Below are positions 1-5,799 of a DNA stretch of 15,707 nucleotides, one piece after another. Location of the stretch: NCBI GenBank assembly GCA_964495385.1, contig CAZBVO010000024.1, positions 1 to 15,707 of the forward strand. Direction: 5' to 3'. This stretch comes from CAG-1138 sp964495385. Its GTDB lineage: Bacteria > Bacillota > Clostridia > Christensenellales > CAG-917. The notes beneath the pieces were generated by a model. That model saw only the letters and a list, made by a program, of their open reading frames with translations, had not been told where the DNA came from and did not search any database. How positions within the stretch are numbered: position 1 is the first letter of the stretch; each line of letters starts with the position of its first letter. The position numbers and the translations under genes are program-made.

Positions 1-34
1 GCTTTTCCTGTTCTATTCGGTTTTTAAGTTCCAT
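1..34 (-). CDS. 5' end of an unidentified leftward gene (partial)
   Basis: An ATG read leftward from base 34 opens a frame that stays open to the window edge and gives MELKNRIEQEK. It lies about 20 bp downstream of the expected start site of a consensus promoter (60-88), which is the main reason to call it a gene. The ribosome binding site is weak (GAACGG just upstream of the ATG). Eleven residues are too few to name a product. Confidence 0.55.
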   Translation of the reverse strand, partial: MELKNRIEQEK

Positions 35-59
35 GCCGTTCTTTATAAACAGCTTACTT

Positions 60-88
60 ATAATAGCACGCTACTGAATTCTTGTCAA
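60..88 (-). promoter_or_regulatory. SigA-type promoter for the leftward gene at the left edge
   Basis: On the minus strand, TTGACA (88-83) is followed by a 17-bp spacer and TATTAT (65-60). The expected start is near base 53, giving a leader of about 20 nt before the ATG at 34. The -35 is perfect and the -10 differs from TATAAT at one position. Confidence 0.75.
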
Positions 89-434
89 ACGTTTTTTCGC
101 AGTTTTTTTAAAAATTTTTTAGTATTTTTGGAAATTTTTTGACGAGTTTTCCACAGTGTCGAACCCTTTTGTGTCATTAAATCCGCCACTCTGACAGCAT
201 ACCCCCTAAAAACCACAAAATGTAGTGGATTGGGCGCAAAGTTAACCACAATCGGCAATTTTTGAAACAAAAAAGTTTTTTGTCAAAATTGTTTTTTTGA
301 AAAAATTATTTTCATTAAAAACATATAAGACTAAAAAATTTCGGCGTGATTTTGATGCCTTGCTTCCGCCAGCACAAAAACTCGCGCCGATATATTATTT
401 GTTTATTATTTAATATATATACTACTATAATATA
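89..434. other. AT-rich intergenic region without a supportable gene
   Basis: About 345 bp lie between the left-edge promoter and the mnmA stop. There are long A and T homopolymer tracts (100-140, 270-340) and alternating AT (390-437) in which ATATATTATTT occurs twice. A TTG-started 61-codon leftward frame (270-85) overlaps the promoter, has no ribosome binding site and is lysine-rich as expected from poly-A/T, so I do not call it. The only other structure I can support is the possible mnmA terminator at 333-390. No RNA family is recognised. Confidence 0.6.
333..390 (-). terminator. Possible intrinsic terminator of the cysK-like/mnmA operon
   Basis: Read leftward, TCGGCG (390-385) can pair with CGCCGA (346-341). 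The 38-nt loop contains a smaller GCT/AGC stem (362-364 with 371-373). A T-rich tail follows (A at 333-338 on the plus strand). The long loop and 6-bp stem make this weaker than the other terminators in the window. Confidence 0.4.
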
Positions 435-1496
435 TTATTTAATCTCGCCGCCGCCCAAACAAATTTCGCCGTCATAAACAACCGCATACTGCCCGGATGC
501 CACCGCACGTTGCGGATTTTTGAAAACAAGCTCGACGCCCTCGTCGTTTATTTTGCAAACGGCCTCCTGTAAAGGCTGACGATGACGAATGCGCACAAGG
601 CACGGGAATTCGTCTTTTTGCGGCCTGCCGGAAATAAAATTGAAACCCAGCGTCTGCAAGCGATCGGAGAACAAAACGTCGTCCTCGCCCTGCGAAACGT
701 AAAGCACGTTGTTCAACACGTCTTTTTTAAGCACAAACCACGCTTCGCCGTTGCCTGCTCCGCCAATGCCCAATCCTCTACGCTGGCCGACCGTGTAGTA
801 GTAAACGCCGTTATGTCTGCCCACGACCTTGCCGTCAACGGTGCAGATGTTGCCCTCTTTCATAGGTATATAACCTGCAAGGAAATTGCGGAAATTCCGT
901 TCGCCGATGAAGCAAACGCCGGTGCTGTCCTTTTTTTCGGCGGTCGACAAGCCGTTTTCGGCGGCAATTTGACGAACCTCGGATTTCAATATACCTCCAA
1001 GCGGAAACAGCACGTTATCAAGCTGTTTTTCGGACACCTGGTTCAAAAAATAGGTTTGATCTTTATTTTCGTCGGCGGCACGTTTCAAATAGGTATGGCC
1101 GTCGGCATGCAAAACGTCGCAATAGTGTCCCGTTGCAACAAAGTCCGCGCCCAGTTTTTTGGCGTAATCCACAAACGGCCCGAACTTGATTTCGCGATTG
1201 CACAAAACGTCAGGGTTTGGAGTTCGGCCGAGTTTGTAGTCTTCGACGAATTTTTTGAAAACCCTGTCCATGTACTCTTTTGAAAAGTTCACGGTAAAAT
1301 ACGGTATGTCAAGCTTTTGGCAAACCGCTTTGACGTCGTCGTAATCCTCCTCGGCATTGCAACGACCGTTTTCGTCGGGCTCGTCCCAGTTTTTCATAAA
1401 CAAACCGACAACGTCGTAGCCCTGCTGTTTCAAAAGGAGAGCGGCCACAGAGCTGTCCACTCCGCCGCTCATACCCACAACCACTCTTTTACTCAT
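435..1496 (-). CDS. mnmA: tRNA-specific 2-thiouridylase MnmA
   Basis: This cytoplasmic enzyme makes 2-thiouridine at wobble position 34 of tRNA-Lys, -Glu and -Gln by adenylating U34 and delivering persulfide sulfur. The 353 residues are a normal full length. The N-terminal ATP-pyrophosphatase P-loop SGGVDSS is at residues 10-16. The two catalytic cysteines are in NPDVLCNREIKF (C99) and STGVCFIGERNF (C195), and GQRRGLGIGG marks the central domain. The ATG at 1496 overlaps the last codons of the upstream cysK-like gene by 8 bp (ATGAGTAA arrangement). No good Shine-Dalgarno is visible, so translational coupling is likely. The usual sulfur-donor neighbour, a cysteine desulfurase, is absent here; its place is taken by the PLP enzyme. 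Identification is secure. Confidence 0.97.
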   Translation of the reverse strand: MSKRVVVGMSGGVDSSVAALLLKQQGYDVVGLFMKNWDEPDENGRCNAEEDYDDVKAVCQKLDIPYFTVNFSKEYMDRVFKKFVEDYKLGRTPNPDVLCNREIKFGPFVDYAKKLGADFVATGHYCDVLHADGHTYLKRAADENKDQTYFLNQVSEKQLDNVLFPLGGILKSEVRQIAAENGLSTAEKKDSTGVCFIGERNFRNFLAGYIPMKEGNICTVDGKVVGRHNGVYYYTVGQRRGLGIGGAGNGEAWFVLKKDVLNNVLYVSQGEDDVLFSDRLQTLGFNFISGRPQKDEFPCLVRIRHRQPLQEAVCKINDEGVELVFKNPQRAVASGQYAVVYDGEICLGGGEIK

Positions 1497-2397
1497 AATC
1501 GCACAGTGAAGAATTGAGGTATTTCAGCCCCATATCCGGAAGAATCGCAACGATGTCTCCCTTAACTTGTTTTGCAAGCTGTTCGGCCGCCGCAAGCGCC
1601 GCACCCGAACTTAATCCCACAAAAACGCCCTCTGAAGAGGCAAATCGGCGCGATGCCGCAATCGCTTCGTCGTCGGACACGTAAATAATTTTGTCAAATT
1701 TCGTTTCGCCGACTATTTTCGGAACCTGCTCGGGGCCTATGCCCTGAATTATGTGCTTGGCCGCCTGGCCGCCTTCCAAAATCATGTTGCCTTCAGGCAT
1801 AACGACACACACGTTGCAATCCAGCCGCTTGGCCACAATGTATCGAACCAAACCCATCACGGTTGCGCCCGAGCCGAGCCCTGCAACAATCCACTTTACC
1901 GACGGGAGGTCCATAAAAATTTCCTTGGCGGTCTGCGAAAAATGGGCATCCGATGCGGCCTTGTTGGAAAACTGCCCCGGGATGAAAGCATCCCCTATTT
2001 CCGCCTTCAAGCATTCCGCTTTTTTGACGGCACCCGAAAGCCCCTCTGCCGCAGGCGTCAAAACGACGTCGGCGCCGTAGGCGCGAACGTGGTTTATCCT
2101 GGCAGGATTTACGTTTTCGGGCATAACGATTTTGCACTTAAACCCCATCGCCGCCGAAGCCATAGCCACACTTACGGCAAAATTGCCGGCAGAAGCCTCG
2201 ACAATCACGGTTTTTTTGGTTATGCGCATATTGTTTAAGGCGTCCTTTAAAATATGAACGGCGGCCCTGTCCTTCACGCTGCCCGACGGATTAAGCCCCT
2301 CGAGCTTGCCGTAAACACAACCGTTGCGCGACGAAAGTCCGCTTATTTTGACAAGCGGCGTTTTCCCCACAACCTCAAGAATGTCGTTATAAATCAT
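1489..2397 (-). CDS. Cysteine synthase-family PLP enzyme with variant substrate loop
   Basis: A fold-type II PLP enzyme of 302 residues, in the O-acetylserine sulfhydrylase/cystathionine beta-synthase family. The Schiff-base lysine is K42 in NPSGSVKDRA. The phosphate-binding loop is GSGATVMG (usually GTGGTxxG) and the late SSGAALAAA motif is intact. The substrate loop, normally TSGNTG in cysteine synthases, reads SAGNFA, closer to the SAGNHA of threonine/serine dehydratases, and the GIGPEQVP region also differs from typical CysK. Exact substrate is therefore uncertain: a beta-substituted alanine synthase or a dehydratase-like activity are both possible, so no symbol is given. The start is the ATG at 2397, which has GGAGG 5 nt upstream; the GTG six bases earlier lies in that site. 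It is first in a two-gene operon and overlaps mnmA by 8 bp. Confidence 0.85.
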   Translation of the reverse strand: MIYNDILEVVGKTPLVKISGLSSRNGCVYGKLEGLNPSGSVKDRAAVHILKDALNNMRITKKTVIVEASAGNFAVSVAMASAAMGFKCKIVMPENVNPARINHVRAYGADVVLTPAAEGLSGAVKKAECLKAEIGDAFIPGQFSNKAASDAHFSQTAKEIFMDLPSVKWIVAGLGSGATVMGLVRYIVAKRLDCNVCVVMPEGNMILEGGQAAKHIIQGIGPEQVPKIVGETKFDKIIYVSDDEAIAASRRFASSEGVFVGLSSGAALAAAEQLAKQVKGDIVAILPDMGLKYLNSSLCDYE

Positions 2398-2420
2398 AGA
2401 CACCTCCGAAATCTCTGTTT

Positions 2421-2450
2421 ATTGTAACATACAATTTGCAAAAAAGTAAA
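2421..2450 (-). promoter_or_regulatory. Promoter of the cysK-like/mnmA operon
   Basis: Read leftward, TTTACT (2450-2445), an 18-bp spacer and TACAAT (2426-2421). The predicted leader is about 15-20 nt and carries the GGAGG site at 2407-2403. No T-box or other riboswitch fits in the short leader. Moderate match only. Confidence 0.5.
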
Positions 2451-2493
2451 CAGTTTGCGCCTCAAAGCGCACGATATCCCAAACATTTGCTTC

Positions 2494-2524
2494 AAAACAA
2501 AAAAACCCGCACTTGCAGTGCGGG
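2494..2524 (-). terminator. Intrinsic terminator of the XRE repressor gene
   Basis: A perfect 8-bp stem CCCGCACT/AGTGCGGG (2506-2513 with 2517-2524) with a 3-nt loop. Read leftward it is followed by TTTTTTTGTTTT. It starts 7 bp after the XRE stop codon. Confidence 0.85.
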
Positions 2525-2530
2525 GGAAAA

Positions 2531-2737
2531 TCAATAGTCAGTGCGCCCCAAAAGATAATCGGCGGACACGTCGAAGAAATCGGCAATTTTTGCGATGTTC
2601 ACCGCCGTCGGTTCGCTTCGATCGGTTTCCCAATAACACACAATGGCCGGGCTGACGTTCAACTGCTTGGCCAACCCTGCCTGACTTACTCCGTTGGTTT
2701 TACGAAGTTCCAACAATCTTTCCGCAAAAATCTTCAT
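2531..2737 (-). CDS. Minimal XRE-family helix-turn-helix repressor
   Basis: The 68 residues are essentially one HTH_3 (lambda Cro/CI-like) domain. SQAGLAKQLNVSPAIVCYWE (residues 18-37) holds the two DNA-contacting helices, and the end FFDVSADYLLGRTDY is typical of the last helix of this domain. There is no separate dimerisation, peptidase or toxin-binding domain. The start is the ATG at 2737. A TTG 15 codons earlier would put the start upstream of the promoter's own -10 and inside the operator region. Because the -10 (2749-2744) ends 6 nt before this ATG, the transcript probably begins at or next to the A of ATG, as for lambda cI from PRM. It most likely represses itself and the divergent gene cut by the N gap, through the paired inverted repeats at 2750-2763 and 2778-2791. 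Confidence 0.88.
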   Translation of the reverse strand: MKIFAERLLELRKTNGVSQAGLAKQLNVSPAIVCYWETDRSEPTAVNIAKIADFFDVSADYLLGRTDY

Positions 2738-2743
2738 GGTTTT

Positions 2744-2763
2744 ATTATACTCAATAAATTTAG
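2744..2763 (-). promoter_or_regulatory. Leftward XRE promoter -10 with operator copy O2
   Basis: Read leftward, TATAAT occupies 2749-2744. The adjoining CTAAATTTATTGAG (2763-2750) matches operator O1 at 13 of 14 positions and fills most of the -35/-10 spacer. No good -35 hexamer is seen at 17 bp (AGCAAA), suggesting a weak promoter. A short perfect palindrome, AGCAA-T-TTGCT (2762-2772), abuts O2. Confidence 0.65.
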
Positions 2764-2771
2764 CAATTTGC

Positions 2772-2800
2772 TTGACGCTCAATTTATTGAGTGATATAAT
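2772..2800 (+). promoter_or_regulatory. Rightward promoter with operator O1 in its spacer
   Basis: TTGACG (2772-2777), a 17-bp spacer and TATAAT (2795-2800). The spacer contains the perfect inverted repeat CTCAAT-TT-ATTGAG (2778-2791), starting directly after the -35. Repressor bound there would block RNA polymerase. The promoter serves the gene beginning at 2830. The placement beside an XRE gene and the second copy in the opposing promoter strongly suggest the XRE operator. Confidence 0.85.
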
Positions 2801-2829
2801 TTAGTTATCAACACTTTCGGAGGGATTTT

Positions 2830-2834
2830 ATGTT
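2830..2834 (+). CDS. First codons of an unsequenced gene (partial, runs into N gap)
   Basis: An ATG at 2830 lies 6 nt after CGGAGGG (2818-2824), a very strong ribosome binding site, and about 23 bp downstream of the promoter's expected start site. Only ATGTT is readable before the N run, so nothing can be said about the product except that it is the apparent target of the XRE repressor. By position it could be a phage-type early gene, a toxin or antitoxin, or a defence gene. Confidence 0.7.
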
Positions 2835-2934
2835 NNNNNNNNNNNNNNNNNNNNNNNNNNNNNNNNNNNNNNNNNNNNNNNNNNNNNNNNNNNNNNNNNN
2901 NNNNNNNNNNNNNNNNNNNNNNNNNNNNNNNNNN
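2835..2934. other. Assembly gap (100 N)
   Basis: Exactly 100 N, the usual placeholder for a join of unknown length. The true distance between the XRE switch and the Fic operator array is therefore unknown, and one or more genes may be missing. The join itself could also be wrong. Confidence 0.99.
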
Positions 2935-2946
2935 ATCTAAACTTCG

Positions 2947-3021
2947 TTCTGTTATCGGAACAATATTCCGCTATCGGAAACGATTTCCGAACAATTGGTT
3001 GACAAATTTCCGATAACGGAA
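2947..3021. promoter_or_regulatory. Array of TTCCG-N4-CGGAA operator sites upstream of the Fic gene
   Basis: Two perfect inverted repeats, TTCCGCTATCGGAA (2966-2979) and TTCCGATAACGGAA (3008-3021), plus one with a single arm mismatch, TTCTGTTATCGGAA (2947-2960). A fourth, half-conserved site TTCCGAACAATTGG (2985-2998) keeps the register: starts at 2947, 2966 and 2985 are 19 bp apart and the last is 23 bp on. The last site lies in the -35/-10 spacer of the Fic promoter. These sites are unrelated to the CTCAAT operators of the XRE gene. Autoregulation by the HTH of the Fic protein, or control by the gene lost in the gap, are both possible. Confidence 0.8.
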
Positions 3022-3027
3022 TATAAT
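2999..3027 (+). promoter_or_regulatory. Perfect consensus promoter of the HTH-Fic gene
   Basis: TTGACA (2999-3004), 17-bp spacer, TATAAT (3022-3027). An operator repeat (3008-3021) fills the spacer, so a strong promoter is probably kept off by a repressor. The expected start is near 3034, about 18 nt before the ATG. Confidence 0.85.
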
Positions 3028-3051
3028 AATAAAAAAATCGAGGTTGCGTTT

Positions 3052-3942
3052 ATGAATTTTGTATCCGTTGCAGAAATTGCAAAAAAATGGAACGTATCGG
3101 ACAGAATGGTTAGGAATTATTGCGCTCACGGCAGGATCCCGGGTGCTTTTTTGACGGGCAAAACCTGGAACGTCCCCGCAGACGCAACAAAACCGAACCG
3201 TGAAAACAAAAAACAGTTTAGCGACAACAAACTGTTGAACGCACTCAAAGAACAAAAAGATATGCACCTTAACGGCGGCATTTATCACAAAACGCAAATC
3301 GAGCTGACGTACAACTCAAATCATATCGAAGGAAGCACTTTAACGCACGACCAAACAAGATACATTTTTGAAACCAACACAATCGGGGCGGAAAACGGAA
3401 CTGTCAACGTTGATGACGTGGTTGAAACCGCAAACCACTTTAAATGCGTGGATTATATTATCGACAACGCGACAAAACCACTCACCGAATCGATGATAAA
3501 GGAGCTGCACTTTATTCTCAAAAACGGGACGAGCGACAGCCGAAAAGCTTGGTTTAACGTTGGGGATTATAAAAAACTTCCAAACGAAGTCGGCGGCGAA
3601 GCGACGTGCAACCCTGAAAACGTAAAAGCAAAAATGAAAAGCCTTTTGGCGTCCTACAACAGTATCGAACAAAAAAGCTTTGAACAAATTTTGGAGTTTC
3701 ACAAAAACTTTGAATCCATCCACCCTTTCCAGGACGGGAACGGTCGCGTCGGACGGCTGTTGATGTTTAAAGAATGTTTGGCAAACAATATAGTGCCGTT
3801 TATTATTGACGAAAACCACAAATTGTTTTACTATCGCGGCCTAAAAGAATGGAAAAACGAAAAGGGGTTTTTGATTGACACCTGCTTGTCGTGTCAAGAC
3901 ACGTTTAAGGCATGGTTGGATTACTTTCAGATTGAATATTGA
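3052..3942 (+). CDS. HTH-Fic fusion protein (predicted autoinhibited AMP-transferase)
   Basis: Fic proteins usually transfer AMP from ATP to a hydroxyl of a target protein; the target here is unknown. The 296 residues have two parts. Residues 1-50 (SVAEIAKKWNVSDRMVRNYC, then GRIPGAFLTGKTWNVPADA) form a small MerR/excisionase-like DNA-binding domain. The Fic domain follows, with the complete catalytic motif HPFQDGNGRVGR (H224-R235). SNHIEG at 89-94 matches the (S/T)xxxE(G/N) inhibitory helix, and its position before the Fic core marks a class II, self-inhibited enzyme. The start is the ATG at 3052, with GAGG 8 nt upstream; an earlier GTG-type start would lie inside the promoter. It has its own perfect promoter with an operator array, so it may bind those sites itself. 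It is followed by a shared terminator. Fic homology is certain; the regulatory role is inference. Confidence 0.92.
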   Translation: MNFVSVAEIAKKWNVSDRMVRNYCAHGRIPGAFLTGKTWNVPADATKPNRENKKQFSDNKLLNALKEQKDMHLNGGIYHKTQIELTYNSNHIEGSTLTHDQTRYIFETNTIGAENGTVNVDDVVETANHFKCVDYIIDNATKPLTESMIKELHFILKNGTSDSRKAWFNVGDYKKLPNEVGGEATCNPENVKAKMKSLLASYNSIEQKSFEQILEFHKNFESIHPFQDGNGRVGRLLMFKECLANNIVPFIIDENHKLFYYRGLKEWKNEKGFLIDTCLSCQDTFKAWLDYFQIEY

Positions 3943-4011
3943 CACTATGACGTTTGTTTGTCGATTTAACGTCTGCGGCAAGCAACCTACACAACAAATA
4001 TTATATGAAAC

Positions 4012-4042
4012 AAAAAAAGCGCAACCGCCGTTGCGCTTTTTT
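4012..4042. terminator. Bidirectional terminator between fic and the symporter gene
   Basis: Stem GCGCAAC/GTTGCGC (4019-4025 with 4030-4036), loop CGCC, with seven A before and six T after. It can end both the rightward Fic transcript and the leftward symporter transcript. Confidence 0.88.
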
Positions 4043-4051
4043 GATTTAAGT

Positions 4052-5635
4052 TTAGTCGGCTGTCGCCGTGGCCGTATCTGCCAAAGCGTTTGCCTTGCGT
4101 TCTTCGATGATGGCAACAAGTTCACGTTGCTTGTCTTCGGTGATTTTGTAGAACAGCATCGGGATGATGCAGGCAACAAAGCTTATTACGCCGGACAGAA
4201 CCAACATGTTCCAAAGTTTGTTGAGGCCTGCCGTTTCCATACTGCCTGCAGGGTCGCTCGGGCTGATGTTGGACATACCGTATGCCAAAACGCCGATGAA
4301 TGCGCCCGCCGCCATACCGATTTTGTTGATGAGGGTTTGCATTGCAAAGCAGATGCCTTCTGCCCTTTCGCCGGTTTTCCATTCGAGATATTCGACGGTG
4401 TCACCGATCATTGCATAGGTGACGATGTTGTTGATGCCTTGCGGAATACCAACCAAAATCATGCAGATAACGCTGACGATAAGTCCGCCGGTTCTGAAAC
4501 TGCCGCTGCCGAAATCCCACATGAAGTACATCAAAATCATTGCCGCCGCACCAAGCACGTGGCTGAGGATGTACGTCCATTTTTTGGTGAGCTTTTTGGT
4601 GAGGTACGGTGTCAAAACGCTTGCTACCAAACCGCCCGGGACAACCAACATGGTGAGAAGGCTGTATGCGGCTTCGTCGCCCAAAGCATATTTGCAGAAA
4701 TACAGACCGCCGGTGTAGGTGTAAACCATACGGGCCGCGCCCAAAACGCCGGAAAGCACGATGAGCATAAGCTGATCGTTTTTGAACAGCAACTTGATGT
4801 TGTGTCCGAAGCTCGGGACTTCTTCCTTGTTGACAACGGCGCAACGCTCCTTGGTGTGTTTAAATCCGTAGTAGAACATAGGGATTGCCGCAACAACCAA
4901 CACTGCCGTTATGATGAAGTAAGTCCAACGCAAAGTGCTTGCGTTTTGTGCCGCAAATTGCGGATCGAGCAAACCGCCAACGTCTTTGCCGTCGAGGATG
5001 GTGCCGGCCGGATATTTGTATTTTGCGGTGACACCTTTTGTTATAATCGGTACGAACACGGTTACAATGCCTGCGCCTGCGGTGCAAATAAGTCTGGCGA
5101 TGGTAAGCATGTTTCCGCGTTTTGTCGTGTCGTTGACCATGGCCGTAGAAAGTGCCCAATACGGAACGTCAACTATGGTGTAAGTCACCGACCAAAGCAC
5201 GTAAATTATGCCGATAAGCACAAAGCCGAGGTTGTTTGACGGATAAAACGGCAGGAAGCACAGCATTGTCATGATGGCGATAGGTATTGCCATCCACTTA
5301 AGATACGGACGGCATTTGCCCCATTTTGTGCGAGTGCGGTCAACGATGCTTCCCATGATAGGGTCGTTTAAAGCGTCGAAAATGCGAGTGCCAAGCATAA
5401 GCCACGCAACCGCTACAACGCCCGATGCGCCAAACACGGTAGCCTCGAGGTCGAAGCCCAACGCATCAGTCATAAACACGGTCAGATAACTGCCGATGAT
5501 TGTACAAATAAAGTTTTGGCCGAAACCCGCAATGCTGTACGCAACGGCTTCCTTAGGCTGGATGTCTCCGTCGCCCGGGGTGGTGCCGAACAGCTTGTGG
5601 AAAATCGGTTTGTCCCAAAAAGATTGTTTTTGCAT
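4052..5635 (-). CDS. GPH-family (MelB-like) sugar:cation symporter
   Basis: A polytopic inner-membrane transporter of the glycoside-pentoside-hexuronide:cation symporter family in the MFS superfamily, 527 residues with about 12 hydrophobic segments. The helix II signature FDALNDPIMGSIVDRT contains D87, N90 and D91, which align with MelB D55, N58 and D59 of the cation site, followed by the family loop RTKWGKCRPYL (102-112). It probably imports a glycoside, pentoside or hexuronide with Na+ or H+; the sugar cannot be read from sequence, and no glycosidase lies beside it. The ATG at 5635 has GGGG 7 nt upstream. The gene is monocistronic, with its own promoter (5666-5694) and the terminator at 4012-4042. 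The C-terminal tail is hydrophilic and ends in an Ala/Thr/Asp-rich stretch. Confidence 0.93.
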   Translation of the reverse strand: MQKQSFWDKPIFHKLFGTTPGDGDIQPKEAVAYSIAGFGQNFICTIIGSYLTVFMTDALGFDLEATVFGASGVVAVAWLMLGTRIFDALNDPIMGSIVDRTRTKWGKCRPYLKWMAIPIAIMTMLCFLPFYPSNNLGFVLIGIIYVLWSVTYTIVDVPYWALSTAMVNDTTKRGNMLTIARLICTAGAGIVTVFVPIITKGVTAKYKYPAGTILDGKDVGGLLDPQFAAQNASTLRWTYFIITAVLVVAAIPMFYYGFKHTKERCAVVNKEEVPSFGHNIKLLFKNDQLMLIVLSGVLGAARMVYTYTGGLYFCKYALGDEAAYSLLTMLVVPGGLVASVLTPYLTKKLTKKWTYILSHVLGAAAMILMYFMWDFGSGSFRTGGLIVSVICMILVGIPQGINNIVTYAMIGDTVEYLEWKTGERAEGICFAMQTLINKIGMAAGAFIGVLAYGMSNISPSDPAGSMETAGLNKLWNMLVLSGVISFVACIIPMLFYKITEDKQRELVAIIEERKANALADTATATAD

Positions 5636-5665
5636 AACTTGTCCCCTTTAATTTATTACACAACA

Positions 5666-5694
5666 ATTTTAGCACATCGGTTGAATAAAAACAA
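5666..5694 (-). promoter_or_regulatory. Promoter of the GPH symporter gene
   Basis: Read leftward, TTGTTT (5694-5689), 17-bp spacer, TAAAAT (5671-5666). Moderate match. No clear inverted-repeat operator or cre-like site is seen next to it. Confidence 0.5.
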
Positions 5695-5745
5695 ACGATT
5701 GACACACATTTTTTGTCGGTTGTTTTTTTTGTTTGCAAAAATGGC

Positions 5746-5774
5746 TTGATAAAAGCGCAAAATGAGGCTATAAT
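5746..5774 (+). promoter_or_regulatory. Promoter of the M29 aminopeptidase/tRNA-Arg unit
   Basis: TTGATA (5746-5751), 17-bp spacer, TATAAT (5769-5774). The expected start is near 5781, giving a leader of about 19 nt that carries GGAGG (5790-5794). This also shows that codons upstream of 5800 are not translated. Confidence 0.8.
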
Positions 5775-5799
5775 AGAAAAAACGACCACGGAGGAAACC

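Noticed and set aside
85..270. A 61-codon leftward frame in the left intergenic region
   Set aside because: TTG start without a Shine-Dalgarno, overlaps the -35 of the left-edge promoter, and its lysine-rich end comes from poly-A/T tracts.
390..437. AT-rich repeats (ATATATTATTT twice) as a CRISPR or iteron-like array
   Set aside because: Only two copies in simple AT-alternating sequence, no regular spacers; low-complexity DNA explains it.
582..1283. A 233-codon rightward open frame opposite mnmA
   Set aside because: mnmA on the other strand is unmistakable; this frame shows no domain or ribosome binding site.
2738..2782. Fifteen-codon N-terminal extension of the XRE repressor from a TTG
   Set aside because: It lies across the gene's own -10 and operator, has no ribosome binding site, and the HTH domain begins at the ATG at 2737.
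3875..5239. A 454-codon rightward open frame opposite the symporter gene
   Set aside because: It is the antisense shadow of the GPH symporter; composition (Cys, His and Asn-rich, no domain) and lack of a ribosome binding site are typical of a reverse-frame artefact, and it crosses the terminator at 4012-4042.
5713..5799. N-terminal extension of the M29 aminopeptidase
   Set aside because: It would be translated from upstream of the TTGATA-17-TATAAT promoter; the ATG at 5800 has GGAGG and restores the family's residue numbering.
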